Assembly (NCBI GenBank): GCA_004369045.1
Contig: ML213547.1
Coordinates: forward strand, 1 to 64,000
Direction of reading: 5' to 3'
DNA length: 64,000 bases
Source: Heliocybe sulcata
Lineage: Eukaryota; Basidiomycota; Agaricomycetes; Gloeophyllales; Gloeophyllaceae
Shown here: in pieces, positions 47,962-59,152 of the stretch
Layout: each line of letters starts with the position of its first letter
How positions within the stretch are numbered: the first letter of the stretch is position 1
Notes under the pieces: model-generated
The model's database searches: none
What the model saw: only the letters and a program-made list of their open reading frames with translations
Told to the model about the DNA's origin: nothing
Position numbers and translations under genes: made by a program

Positions 47962-48639
47962 ACACGGCGGGCAAAGGAGGTGTCCGTTTTCACTTTGGCG
48001 CAGAAAACGGACACCATGTCCGTGTTGACGGCGTTTTCGCATGCACTCCCACGAGTGCGTCATTTCCGTGACACTCGTCACATTACATAATTCCTAAATA
48101 AACACAATGATTGCTAAGCAAGGAAATCTCGCAATGCATGAAGCATCCAAGCAAACAGAGCCTCCTTAAGTCGAGGACCTGCAGCGTTGTTCTGTCCTCT
48201 GACACAGGCATTGGCCTGGCAGGCATAGGCCCAAAGAGGTTCTTGACCTGTCCATACCGATCTCAGCAGGCGCTTCCATATGCTCTCACAACTGTTTCTC
48301 ATTCTCGTGGATGCAGCTCGGTCATCGCTGCAGGTGCGGCACACACCGCACATGCTACATACCTTAGAACCTAGGCATTGGCTTGGCTGAAATAGTCACT
48401 TTATCCTTAGTTAAACTTGCAGATCCGTGAAGAGGGACAGTCAGTACTTACTAGTATAGTTGGCCAGGCACTCAGATTTATGGTCAATATGTGATGAATA
48501 TCTTGGTGTGACAGGCAGGTTACAATAATGACGCAATTGTGGCACTGCTGATCTAGAATCGCGGAAACGCCGTCGACACGGACATGGTGTCCGTTTTCTG
48601 CGCAAAAATGAAAACGGACACCTGCTTTGCCCGCCGTGT
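47962..48639. mobile_element. Small non-autonomous terminal-inverted-repeat element (MITE-like)
   Basis: This 678-bp segment is bounded by 79-bp terminal inverted repeats (47962-48040 and 48561-48639) with 5 mismatches and no gaps. Each repeat starts ACACGGCGGGCAAA. Each also contains its own perfect 13-bp hairpin (GGTGTCCGTTTTC and GAAAACGGACACC around an 11-nt loop). The interior has no credible protein. No clear target duplication could be seen at the ends. It lies between the plus-strand MFS gene and the GST gene. Size, long repeats and lack of coding suggest a MITE or fold-back element; the superfamily is undetermined. Confidence 0.75.
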
Positions 48640-48809
48640 CACAGTACGTACTTTCCTGCCTGGTGTTTTGTCATGCATCCTCTAATTGCCGGCTGAGGCG
48701 GGGAATGTCGAAGACTTGGCGTGATGTTAATGCGCGGCCGACCGCAGCCACACTCTGAGATCTCATCCCTCATTGTTTGCTTAGTCAAAGCTATCATGTC
48801 AGGAGCCCC

Positions 48810-48816
48810 TATATAA
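48810..48816 (+). promoter_or_regulatory. TATA box of the GST gene
   Basis: TATATAA lies 55-61 bp before the ATG at 48871, with a pyrimidine-rich leader between. Confidence 0.55.
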
Positions 48817-48870
48817 GATCGGCATAAACACCCTCACTAGCACTCCAGAAACCTCACCTCACACCCACCG

Positions 48871-49801
48871 ATGTCGCACGGAAAGCAGTTTACTCTATAC
48901 ACGCATAAGGTAGCCCAGTCCTACTCCGCTACCACCCCTATCTAACCATGACTTAGGGCGGTCCCAATGGATGGAAAATCGCCTATTTTCTGACCGAGCT
49001 CGGCCTCTCATACGAGTCAATCTATCTGGACTTTGGCAAGAACGAGCAGAAGGCGTCCCCGCACGTCGACCTGAACCCGAATGGTCGGATTCCTACTATC
49101 GTTGACCACTCGTACGCGCTGTGTGATTTCCGCTGAGCACTGAACGTTGACTGGTTCCATAGGAACAACGACTTTGTCCTCTGGGAGTCGAATGCCATTC
49201 TCACCTACCTCGCCGATAAGTACGACACTGAGCACAAGTTCAGCGCGAGCACGGAGGATGACAAGGTCAGACCACTACCCCTGTCAAATTCTCCGCTCGC
49301 TCACGCCTTTGCAGTACAAGCAACTTCAGTGGCTCTTCTTCCAGGCTTCAGGCCAAGGCCCCTACTTCGGGCAGCTCGCGTGGTTCACCATGTACCACCC
49401 TGAGAAGTAAGCAGCGCATCTCGCGCATTCATCGCCAATTGTGAACTGACAGAGTGGCGCAGGATCCCGAGCGCGATCGAGCGCTATACGAACGAGGTCA
49501 AGCGCGTCTTCAAGATTCTCGACGGCGAGCTCGCCAAGCGCCAGTGGCTAGTCGGAGGGAAATACTCCATCGCCGACTTGGTACGCAATACGGCTTTGCG
49601 ATATGTATAACTCAGCATGCTGACTTGCCCTGTGAAAAGTCGTTCATCTCGTGGACCGCCGCCGGAGTCTTCTTCTTAGCAGGAACCGAGTATGACGTCC
49701 AGAAGGAGGTGCCGCACCTCCACGCGTGGCTGCAGAAGATGATGGAAAGGCCGGCGATTGCGAAGGTGAATGCTGAGAAGGATGCTTTGTCCAAGCACTG
49801 A
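48871..49801 (+). CDS. Glutathione S-transferase, Ure2p-like fungal class
   Basis: Five or six short exons encode a protein that starts MSHGKQFTLYTHK and ends KDALSKH. GGPNGWKIAYFLTELGLSYE, HVDLNPNGRIPTIVDH and LWESNAILTYLADKYD form the thioredoxin-fold N-domain with the glutathione-binding NPNGRIP and ESNAI motifs. The all-helical C-domain includes QASGQGPYFGQLAWF, RQWLVGGKYSIADL and HLHAWLQKMMERPA. Ure2p-like GSTs are strongly expanded in wood-decay basidiomycetes and conjugate or reduce small toxic compounds in the cytosol. The catalytic residue is uncertain for this class. The setting between two MFS transporters suggests, without proof, a joint role in handling exogenous compounds. A decayed paralogue follows at 50390. 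Confidence 0.9.
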
Positions 49802-50389
49802 GAGTATAGGGTGGGGCGTGCGGCACTCTACGTACGGAACTATAGCGTGTTTCGATTTCGTCAGCCAATAATACTATCTTCAAGATGTTGTGGTGATTGG
49901 TTTCTCTGAGCGATTAAGGTAGCCAATCCGGCGATTTGGGCGTACTTGAGAATGACTCCCAGCGACTCTTGAGGCTTGAGCTTGAGGCCCGGTTCCTTGC
50001 GGCGATTGTGAGTCTCCACGGTTGCGCCTGCTTGTTCCTCCCAAGTGTAATTCAGTGGACAGATTCTTCCTTTCCCTTGGCTTCGCCGCAACCAGTTACG
50101 CAAAACCCGCGCACCTCGGCACCTCGAAAAACCGAGAACATCTCATTTATCCGTTGCTCCGTGAAGATTACTCACCTTGCGAATGACTCGTCCTTGCCGA
50201 ACGTCCACGTACACCTGGCAGGCTATCAATATATCATGTGAGACAATGTACGCGCACCCATACTCGCTGCAGAGACTGGCCGTGACAAAATTGAACGATC
50301 TCACGGAAAATACTTCATTCTGCTCACCCATAAGGTATGTACACGATTACGCCATTCCGCTACCGCACGGAACTGACGAAGTTCGCCCC
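49802..50389. other. Intergenic region between the two GST copies
   Basis: Short frames only. Its right part may include the decayed first exon of the second GST copy. Confidence 0.4.
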
Positions 50390-51066
50390 TCGCATGGCGG
50401 GCCTAACGGATGAAAAGTTGCCGTGTTCCTTACGAAGCTCGGCCTGACATACGACTCAATCTATGTGGACGTCACCACCGCAGAGCAGCGTCTCCGCACG
50501 TCGATTTAAACCCGAACGGCCATCGTCGACCACGCACAAGCACAGAGTCAGGCGTACCGCTCCGTATTGATCATGCTGATTCCTCAGTACCAATTTGCGA
50601 TCCTTGCTTATCTGGCCGACAAGCACGACAAGGAACGTGAGTTGAGTGCGAATACGGAGAACAGTAAGGTCACTATACTCACCCCACTCTCCTCTCCCCG
50701 CGCTGAGATCTCGCGTCCGGTCACGGGCAGGCCGCGTGGTCCAGCTGGTTGAGCCCATAACATCGCTTGCTATGCGCTGATCACATCGCGCAGGATCCCA
50801 TACGTCGCGCTTGCGCGCTCAGTGAGCTGGCCAAGCGGGGATGGCTGGTAGGCGGTACATACACCACCGCTGACTTGGTTCGCCATACGTTTCGAATGTC
50901 CGGATCGGGTAATGACACTGGCATCCAGATAACCCTGTACGAAGTCGTTGATCTCGCGGAACCGGACTATGACGCCGAGAAGGAGGTGCCTCAGTTGTAG
51001 AAGATGCTGGAGAGGCCCGCGATTGCCAAGGTGAACGCTGACAGGGATGCTTTGTCCCAACGATGA
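50390..51066 (+). pseudogene. Decayed second glutathione S-transferase
   Basis: The order of fragments mirrors the intact GST. GPNG is followed by a stop, then KVAVFLTKLGLTYDSIYVD, VDHAQ, ILAYLADKHDKERELSANTE, ELAKRGWLVGGTYTTADLV and DLAEPDYDAEKEVPQL. After an in-frame stop come KMLERPAIAKVNADRDALSQ. Stop codons, frame changes and loss of the central helices show that it is no longer functional. It is a tandem copy of the gene at 48871. Confidence 0.85.
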
Positions 51067-51222
51067 GAGTTAGCGTTGAAGTCACGAATCTGTTCAGTGC
51101 CGATTACAGTGTTTCCGCCTTGTTGACACATCTCATAGCATTCACATTGCTGCATTAACATCGACAGTCTTCGCACCGCATCACCTCGTCTCGCCTCGTC
51201 TCGTCTATCCTACAACCCGCCC

Positions 51223-53709
51223 TCACAAAACATACCTAAACTCCCGATTCTGCCGATCCGTCAAATCTAAATACGCCTACCCCAGCCCAATCAGCATTTC
51301 CCCCCCCAAATAACCCAACCACACGCACCTTATCCACCTTCCTCTCCGTCTTCTCCCCATTCTCGTCCACAACCTCGATATAGACATCCTCGTACGTCTC
51401 GTCCGGCGGCTCCGCGTCCCGTTTGGAGTTTTCCTTGGACAGCATGTGGCGGATGAGGAGGAGGATGAGCGGGCAGATGGCGTAGCAGGCTGCGATGATC
51501 GCCCAGGGGACGTGGTTTCTGGACCGTTTATGTTTAGAAGGCGTGGAGAGGAGAGGAGAGAAAACGGTAAGACAAACCTCGGTTTGTACTTTGCTTGCCA
51601 CATAAAGGGTCCGGCAGCGTTCCCGACGCAATAAGCCGACAACATGATCGCATTCGCTATCGGCCATCAGTTCGCCGTCAACAAAGACGCGAAGCAGCCG
51701 CTTACTCGTCACTTTCTTCGTATGCCCCGCCGTCACGCTCGACAGCCACGACAGCGACATCACAAACGCAGTCACGCTGATTCCTATCCCACTCACTCGT
51801 CAGCCCCTTGCACTTCCACTTCTTGCTCCCTAGCAAACTCACCCGTCAACCACTGCGAAAACAACAGCCCCACTTTATCGCTCCACGGCAACGTATTAAT
51901 CAACACAATCCCAAGCAACGACGGCACAAAGTACACCGCGCCGACGTACGCCCGCCCGTCCCTCACTCTTGCCGCGAGCGTCACGCCCGTCCAGATCGTG
52001 CAGATCTCGACGAGCCCGTCGACGCACCCGAGGAGGGTAGTTTGCAGGTTGCTGAACCCGAAGGAGGAGACGATGATTTGGCGCTGGTTGGTTAGAGAGT
52101 TGGGGACGTTGTCGAGCGCGGAGAAGAGCGCGAAGAGCCAGGTTTTTGGGTCGGTGAGGGCTTCGATCATCCTAGACAGGGGAGTTTAGATGCTGCAGGA
52201 GGCGGGGGAAGAAGGTGCGACGCACTGGTCCTTCTTGAAATGTTTGTTCTCGACGCCGGTTTGGTTTTCCTATCGTGGATGTTAGGTACGAGAATAGTCG
52301 GTGGGAAAGCGGTCACTTTGATCCGCCGTACGGCCTTCACTCGCTCCTCCTTTGTCAAGAACCACGCATTCGTCGGCGAATCCGGGAACAGGAACCTGCC
52401 ACCCAGGAATCAGCGGGCTCTATTGAGACTCACGAAGCACAATTTTTACCAATAAGCCAAAGCGCATACAAGCGTGAGGATGCCGGTGATGATCATCAGC
52501 CTAACGAATAACGTAAGAGAGAGAAGAGCAAGAGAAATTCAGCGTACCACTGCCACGGCTCCATCCCGCCCGAGTGGATATGCAGACTCCCGAAACTGAT
52601 GAACCCCGAGATGATCTGCGCTGGATCGGCCATCAGTACTCAGTACCCATGCAAGCGTGTTCCTCGGTTCCGGGCGCGTGCATACCTGTTCCGTTCATCA
52701 AGACTGCGCCCATCCCACAGTAAGTGCGATGTGATGGGACAGGGAGGAAGGAGGTACGTACACCAGTACCCGACTCTGAGGGTCTGCTCGTTGCGCGTGT
52801 AGAACATGGAGCTGACGATCATGAACCCGGCGGTGATGGCGCCCTCGCATGCGCCGAGGATGAAGCGCACGACGAAGAGGCCGGCGAAGTTTGTGCATGC
52901 TGCGTGTAGGCACAGGACGATGCCCCAGACTGTGATGTTGAAGCTGGATGTGTCGCGTCAGTGGGATTGTGAGGCATGGAGGAAGGAGGAAGGGGGGCGG
53001 ACCTCATCCATTTGCCGACGGGGAAGGCTTGGAGGGCGATGTTTTGGGGGTACTCGAAGAGGAGGTAGCTGAGATAGAAGATCGTGCCCAGCCTGTGAGT
53101 GCCTTTAGCTCTCGTTGCGGACACACCGACGAGTGGAAAGACAAACCAGTTGTATCTGATCGAAGCAGGCAATGTCAGAGAAGTATCTTTAACGTCGATG
53201 AAGCAGAGTGAGTGCGCACTGATTAGTGGTAAGATGCGTGGCTTCGCTAGACGCAGAAAGTCAGACCGTGATACTACGGGGATATGTGGGAAGATCTGGC
53301 GCACCTGATACCGAGGATGGCAGAGCTCCCCAGCGTCGTCTTGTCCATGAACTGGATCCTGAATCAGCAGAGTCAGACGCGCTCCCCGACTCGCCTGCTA
53401 GTACCGACCAATACAACGCTGCAATTTCAAAGACGGATTGAGATGGCTCCCAACCCGCAGGCGGGGGAAGGGCTTACTGCACATCATAGGCAAAATATGC
53501 CAGTCTATCTTGCGCCTAACCCATCCTCGCTTCAACACCCCGTGCACAAACGCGACCTCTTTAACGCACCTGATCCTGACCGCCTCGGCCTCGTCCAGCT
53601 CAAAGTCCGCCCCCGCTACGAGCTGCGCGCCCGTATCGACCTCCCTCGTCGACACGGCCACATTGTGCGCGTGCTTCTCGCCCTTGTCGCTGTAGCCTTC
53701 CGCGCTCAT
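51223..53709 (-). CDS. MFS transporter, allantoate-permease (Dal5/ACS) type, copy 2
   Basis: This inverted paralogue of 45244-47776 starts MSAEGYSDKGEKHAHN at 53709 and ends NREFRYVL. Matching segments include RKIDWHILPMM, LFEYPQNIALQAFPVGKWM, FVVRFILGACEGAIT, SSMFYTRNEQTLRVGYW, FPDSPTNAWFLTKEERVKA, a long exon starting MIEALTDPKTWLFALF, and GNAAGPFMWQAKYKPRN. Twelve helices and a plasma-membrane location are expected. The same 10-nt exon is present (53418-53409, CGTTGTATTG on the minus strand), flanked by GCAG and GTCGGT. Charged N- and C-terminal tails are shared with copy 1 but less conserved. It appears intact. Substrate is unknown and could differ from copy 1. Confidence 0.9.
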
Positions 53710-53865
53710 GGTGCAGAGACAACCTGCGTCCTGAGGTTATGTATTACGAGACGGTGTGATAGGATGCATGATAGAGGGCCAAAATTACAGGCAAGGAGAG
53801 ATAAGGGGGCATCATGGGAGCACGAGACGGAAATAACGCCGGATGGGAGATGGGGATGGGAGTGC

Positions 53866-53894
53866 GCCGGCGTCTAAATCGGTAACTTGATTAG
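53866..53894 (-). promoter_or_regulatory. Dispersed CGGTAACTT-core motif, copy 3 (partial)
   Basis: TCGGTAACTTGATTA matches the 3' part of the motif near METTL16 and lies about 160-185 bp upstream of the minus-strand MFS start codon. The CCGGTGTTT part is not conserved. Confidence 0.3.
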
Positions 53895-55764
53895 CGTCTC
53901 TGCGATTTGCTTCCGTGCCTCCTTGACCGGTCGAACCAGCTTGCTGTATCGCGCGAGAAACTCACTCGATCAACTAGTCTTGAAGAATCATTAATCAGGA
54001 ATTCTAGGATTCTCGTGTGTCTGACTGTAGGAAACGATACGAAAGGAATTCACCGTTGACTCGATTTCTCGTTCTGCGAAAGCTCGGTTTGTCACGTGGT
54101 GTGCTTTAGGGCAGGGATCCGATCGAGCGAAGTGTGGCGCGACCATGATGTCGCAGTGATCCTCCAGCTCGGTGAGCAAGTAAATGAGCCGACGAGGACG
54201 ACGAGGAAGGACACATTAGACAATGTCAAAACTAACGCGCGCTCACTCATGCGCGTGTACCGATTTTCGATGGCGTGGTCGACAACGACGGCGGCCACTT
54301 AGAGGACATTGGTATTCTAGGCACATACTAACCATCGCCGAGCGTAAGAAGATCGTTCGAAGCCTGAAGTCATTAATATGCCTGCCCAGCATCGCAGCGT
54401 ACGGGACCGCTATAGCTGTCCAACCAATTGATGGACTGCCCCGTCAGCGCGGACGCAGATGCACAACCCACAAGCACGCAGAATGCCCTGATCGGCCACG
54501 CCCTAACCGAACCTGTCATGTACCCGCTCTTCCTTACCACATCCGCGCGACATCCCATGCGAAACGTACTCCAAGACACGCAGCCTTAGTCCGCGACGAG
54601 ATAATGGGCACGTCGAACATCTGCAGCCACACCGCCGCTGTGACTCGAGAGAATGAAGACCTGCTACTGCCGCCTAGATCGCAGGCGGTGCACGAATCAT
54701 CACCCAAACGAAACCGCCCGAAGTTCGTGGCGAGAGATGTGGGCTCTGGAAATACTGAAGACATGCTTGGCCGAGACGTCACTCGTCGCAAGGCCAAAGA
54801 GGCTCGGCACTTCGAGCACACGAAACGGTCGACTTGGCACACGCCTCCAAGTTCGTTCTATATGTACGTGAGTGATAGGTTGGTGGGTCTGCGTCTTGGG
54901 CCGTGAGGGCGTCCAGAGAGGCGTGTCCCGTGTTTTGTTGATTGCGGGGATAAGCAAAGGTCCAGGCTAGTGCAGTAGACGCAAGTCCATGGGAACGAGA
55001 TCCAGGCCCCTTTCCTCTGCAACGTCTGAGGCAGCTGGCGTAGGTTGGCTTGGGAGCAGAGGGAACAGAACTGGGAGTCGAAATATTCGAGACGCGGCCA
55101 TGATATGCTCCGACTGGTAGCGCAGATCGTGAAAACAGCACCTCCAGTAGGCAATGGCAGCAGTCTAGAGGCGAAAGATGACGAATACGAAGAGAAAGGC
55201 ACTATATGCTCCGGGTGCTCGGTGTGTACAGTGGTTCCGCAGAGTACAAGTGATATGGGCAGCACGTACGTCAACAGCGAGCCAGTGAGAGAGCATCCAT
55301 GCCAGCATACGGACAGCCGGCGTGTGTGCTAGCGGGGAAGGTCTTAAGGCGGGAGCGAGGGTCATTTCGTGCAGCTCGACACTAAGAATAGACAGATACC
55401 GTTATGGGCGCGGCTGTCGGTGCGGAGAGACACGGGCAAGGTGACAAGCTGTGCGAGCAAGCTGAAAGTCGTACGAGAGCCCGCCGAACCCGACGACGGA
55501 GGCCTGCCCAGCGGGGAACCCTGCGTTCTCGGTCGCGGATGCTGGTGGCCGTGTGGAACGAGGGCAGCAGCACGCAGGAGCAGCACGCAGGGTTCTAAGG
55601 GAGCAGCGACACAGCATCCCGGCGGTGTGACCCCGACGGTGTGACGTTACGTAGCGCTTACATAAGCGTATATGCTTCTCTGTCAGAGTTAGGCACCGCA
55701 GCGTCGTCGAATCTGTCTCCCTCCTCTTATACGCTGCCCCCGCCTCCACGCCCCCAGCGCCGCG
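53895..55764. other. No recognisable gene
   Basis: Several medium frames overlap on the minus strand (54534-54842, 54858-55274, 55402-55812) without a family motif. One piece near 54230-54170 is hydrophobic (LTLSNVSFLVVLVGS) and might be a remnant of the multi-pass membrane families seen on the left. The right end is the promoter of the GTPase gene. Confidence 0.35.
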
Positions 55765-57499
55765 ATGACCACCCAGAACCCCGTGCGTCCCTCTCTCCGT
55801 CCCGTCCAGCACGCCCTCACTCAGCCCTCCCCTAGATACGCAGGAAGCTCGTTATCGTCGGCGACGGCGCGTACCCCCTCCGCCCGCTGCCCCCCGTAGC
55901 TGACCCGCCGAACAGGTGCCTGCGGGAAGACGTCGTTGTTATGCTCCTTCGCGCTCGGCGAGTTCCCAAAGGAATACGTGAGTAATGCTTTTCCTGACGA
56001 GGGGACCGTGCTCATCGACGCTCGGTAAAGCAACCGAGTGAGTAATGCCACTGTGTCCCTTGCGAGACGCACCCACCCACGCTGTCCCAGCCATCTTCGA
56101 AAACTACGTCGCGGAGATCAGACTCGACGGCAAGCCCGTGCAGCTCGCCCTATGGGATACCGCGTGCGTCTCTCCCTCCCCGCCCTCTCTCCTACTCACC
56201 TCGCACGCCAGCGGCCAGGAAGAATACGAGGTACCTTTTCTCCCTCCCACAGAACGCGTTGAAGTAATACGATACAATGCAGCGCTTACGACCGCTATCC
56301 TACTCGAAATCCCACGTCATCCTCATCGCCTTTGCAATCGACACCCCCGACTCGCTCGACAACGTCACCGTCAAGGTGAACTTTCCCTATTCCGCTCTCC
56401 TCTCGCCCGCCTGACACTCGCGTCCCAGTGGATCGAAGAAGTCCGCTCCATCTGCGGCCCGCAAATCCCCGTCCTCCTCGTTGGATGCAAGAGCGACCTG
56501 CGCCCGCCGCCCGGCGACCCGCGCGCGGGCGAGTATGTTAGCAGGTGAGTGGGCGTTTTATTCTAGTTGGGATGGGGAGGGATGGAGAGGAGTGGAGTGG
56601 AGGGAGGCGAACGGGAGGGAAGGGGAGGGAAAGTGTGCTAGCGGACCTGGAGCTGGAGTGTACCTGCGAGCAGAAGGATCGCTCGCACGCACCAGTGTGT
56701 CCCACATCTTCCTTTTTCTGGTTCACTCGCATTTGTGAACTGCCCTGCTGACACCCCGTCACCTTTTGTAGGTGAGCTTCAGCTTCGTCATAGTCGCGTG
56801 CGGGGTAGGAGGTTCGCGGCGGGATGGAGGAGATGTCGGGGGGAAAGCGGACGGATAAGGATAAAGATACTGATTTGCTGGGTTTGTAGGCAACAGGCGG
56901 AGAGAGTGGCGCAGGCGATTGGGGCGCGGGCATATAAAGGTGAGCGTGGTGCTTCGTGTTGGGTTTTGGACTCTCGCTCCAGTGCTCTCTTTTTCGCGTC
57001 ATGCGGTGTTTCCGCCTCCTCCTCACTTTCCCCTTCCCTCATTTTTTGCCGTTGGCTCCGTGTCCTTTCCCCAGTCCTGGATCGTTCTGGTTCGTCCCAG
57101 TTCTCGGGCGCTGTCATTCCACCTTGACCTCCCATCCCTTTCCCCACTAACCCCTCTTCGTAGAATGCTCGGCGCTGAAGATCGAGGGCGTGGACGACGT
57201 GTTTGAGGCGGCGACGCGGGCGAGCATGTTGATGCGCGAGGGCGTGCCGGCGCATGTGCCGAGTGGGGAGCGGCAGGGGCATCGGAGGTGAGTTTGGGGT
57301 TTGGTTCTTCTTCTTTTCTCCTTGAGACGGGAGAGTCGGACGTGTGGTGGATGGGACGGAACACACCTTTTCCTTTTGGGTGTGGTTTGGGCGGACGGAG
57401 GCTGACGCGGCTGGTTGTAGGAAACATAGCGGGGCGAGCGGGAGCGGGGAGCATGGCGGGCATGGGGAGGAGGGCGGGAAGTGTTGTGTGATTTGTTGA
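55765..57499 (+). CDS. rho2: Rho2-type small GTPase
   Basis: Eleven exons give 223 residues. MTTQNP leads into RRKLVIVGDGACGKTSLL (P-loop). PTIFENYVAEI (switch I) follows, then [20 protein letters not shown] (switch II), VILIAFAIDTPDSLDNV, IPVLLVGCKSDLRP (nucleotide-base motif region), QQAERVAQAIGARAY and ECSALKIEGVDDVFEAATRA. The C-terminus KCCVIC is a CaaX prenylation box with a neighbouring cysteine for palmitoylation, so it acts at the plasma membrane. The sequence resembles fission yeast Rho2, which controls cell-wall synthesis and polarity. Exon 4 is only 7 nt (56031-56037). The intron after exon 2 needs a GC donor (55867) to keep frame. Two introns (345 and 224 nt) are unusually long, the first G-rich. 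It appears intact. Confidence 0.9.
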
Positions 57500-59152
57500 G
57501 GGGTGCGGGCGCGAGGGAGGGGCGGAGAGAGGTGAGTAATGTTCTAATGAGGCGAGGGACGCGCTGAGCTGATGAGGTGTAGGAATAGGTTTCTCATGCT
57601 TTCGGTTCAGAACGCCGTGTCAAGAATCAGTGTGGCACTATAACCCCGCCCCCGTCCTGTTCTCCCGCCCTTATGATGTTAGGTTATCCTATTACTTTTA
57701 CACGGACAGCCCCGCTTCAGTGCATGTTGATATATATAGCTAGTTAGTGTGCGTAGGGTGCTATGCATTATGGACGATTTGATTGCGGATAGGGTTGGTG
57801 CTGCTCTTGCTGGTGATGGATATGAGTTGTTTGCATGCTAGCGTCGGTAATACTTCAGACGGGCCACCAGGCGATTTCAAGAACGAGATCCACTTGCGCA
57901 GTAGGGCGTAGTAACTAATTCCCCGCCGATTTAGTAGCGTATGTTAATAAATCGAGGGTCAGGATGCCTTTTCTAACAGTGTTTAATGACATTTGTCGTG
58001 AGAAGTTAATGACATGTATAAAAGGCATTAACTCACATGTAAGTAATTCTTTCTGCCGTTACAAATTCCATATCGCTCGACGTCTGCCAAATTCCAGTCA
58101 ACGTCTGCCAACGCCACAGCTTCGGGATTCTGGGCCATGCACTTACTTGAAGATGCAGTGACAGCCTCAACTAGAACAGTCTCAAGAATATTCTTCAAGT
58201 TCTATGTCGCGACTCGCGAAACTTGATATCGGTGTTATTAACATGTTTATAAACATTGAATTATCTACTACGCCCCATTGCGCAGATTTGACGAGCAGAG
58301 GAAATGCGATCCAACAAAGTGATGCCGCGGAAATCACCGGCATACGTAAGCGAGTTACCGCGCGGGTCGGCGGCGACTTCGAGTTCACATGCCGGCGGCT
58401 AGCCGCTACGCGACGCTATCTAAGATGCCCGGTCCATGTAAACCATGGAAATATATAATAATCCCCCAACAAGCATATGCTCACGCAGAAAGACACAGAC
58501 GTGTTGAATTTCACTCTTTGCTAATCGAAATGTGACATGGGATGAAATTGCGACTCGCAACTCGAAGCCTCCATATTACTTAAGAGCTTCGGCTACGGAG
58601 TACTGTGCCCAGCACCCTGAAGCCACTGCGCAAATGGCCACAACGTTAACCTTCCATGAGCTTGCGACTCTGGCTCGTCAATATTGTAATTCGAAGAATT
58701 GCTAGTCTATTTGTCTCTATTTATTTTGCTTTCCTGGTATGGTAGCGAGCGCCACAGAACTGTGGCGTCGTTGGTCAAACATTCCGCACATCCAAGCCAG
58801 CAAAAATTCAGCTTGAGTCTATGTAGCCTTATTATTATTGAGGTAAATAGCCACGGAAATATGAGGGTCGCAAGGTACTTGCCCTGCGCGGATGCGCAGG
58901 CGCTTCTCGAGTTAACCTTCCATTTGGGTATACCGGTTGATTGCGCGGCGTCATTTTGTTGGGAGAGGATTACACGGTCTGACGAACAGACCGAGTCGCA
59001 CATTCTATTGCTCTGATGATCTTATGCTGAAGACCGTCGTCTATGAGATAAATACAAATAAGCAATACGAGCGAGTTGGGGTATACGTATCCAAGACATC
59101 TCCGTCTAGATCGTGCTCTCCCGTCTGGCACACCACACCCAAGCACCTGCCC
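57500..59152. other. Intergenic, no recognisable gene
   Basis: This is the 3' flank of the GTPase gene and about 1.3 kb of short frames. The sequence becomes AT-richer from about 57,950. A 105-codon plus-strand frame at 58699-59016 has no domain character. Confidence 0.4.

Noticed and set aside
51180-51215. Short CTCGTCTCGC-type tandem repeat
   Set aside because: Only a few imperfect units occur; this is ordinary low-complexity sequence at the end of a gene.
56788-57463. Antisense frames of 146 and 192 codons over the rho2 3' exons
   Set aside because: They overlap verified exons and introns of rho2 and have low-complexity Pro/Arg composition.
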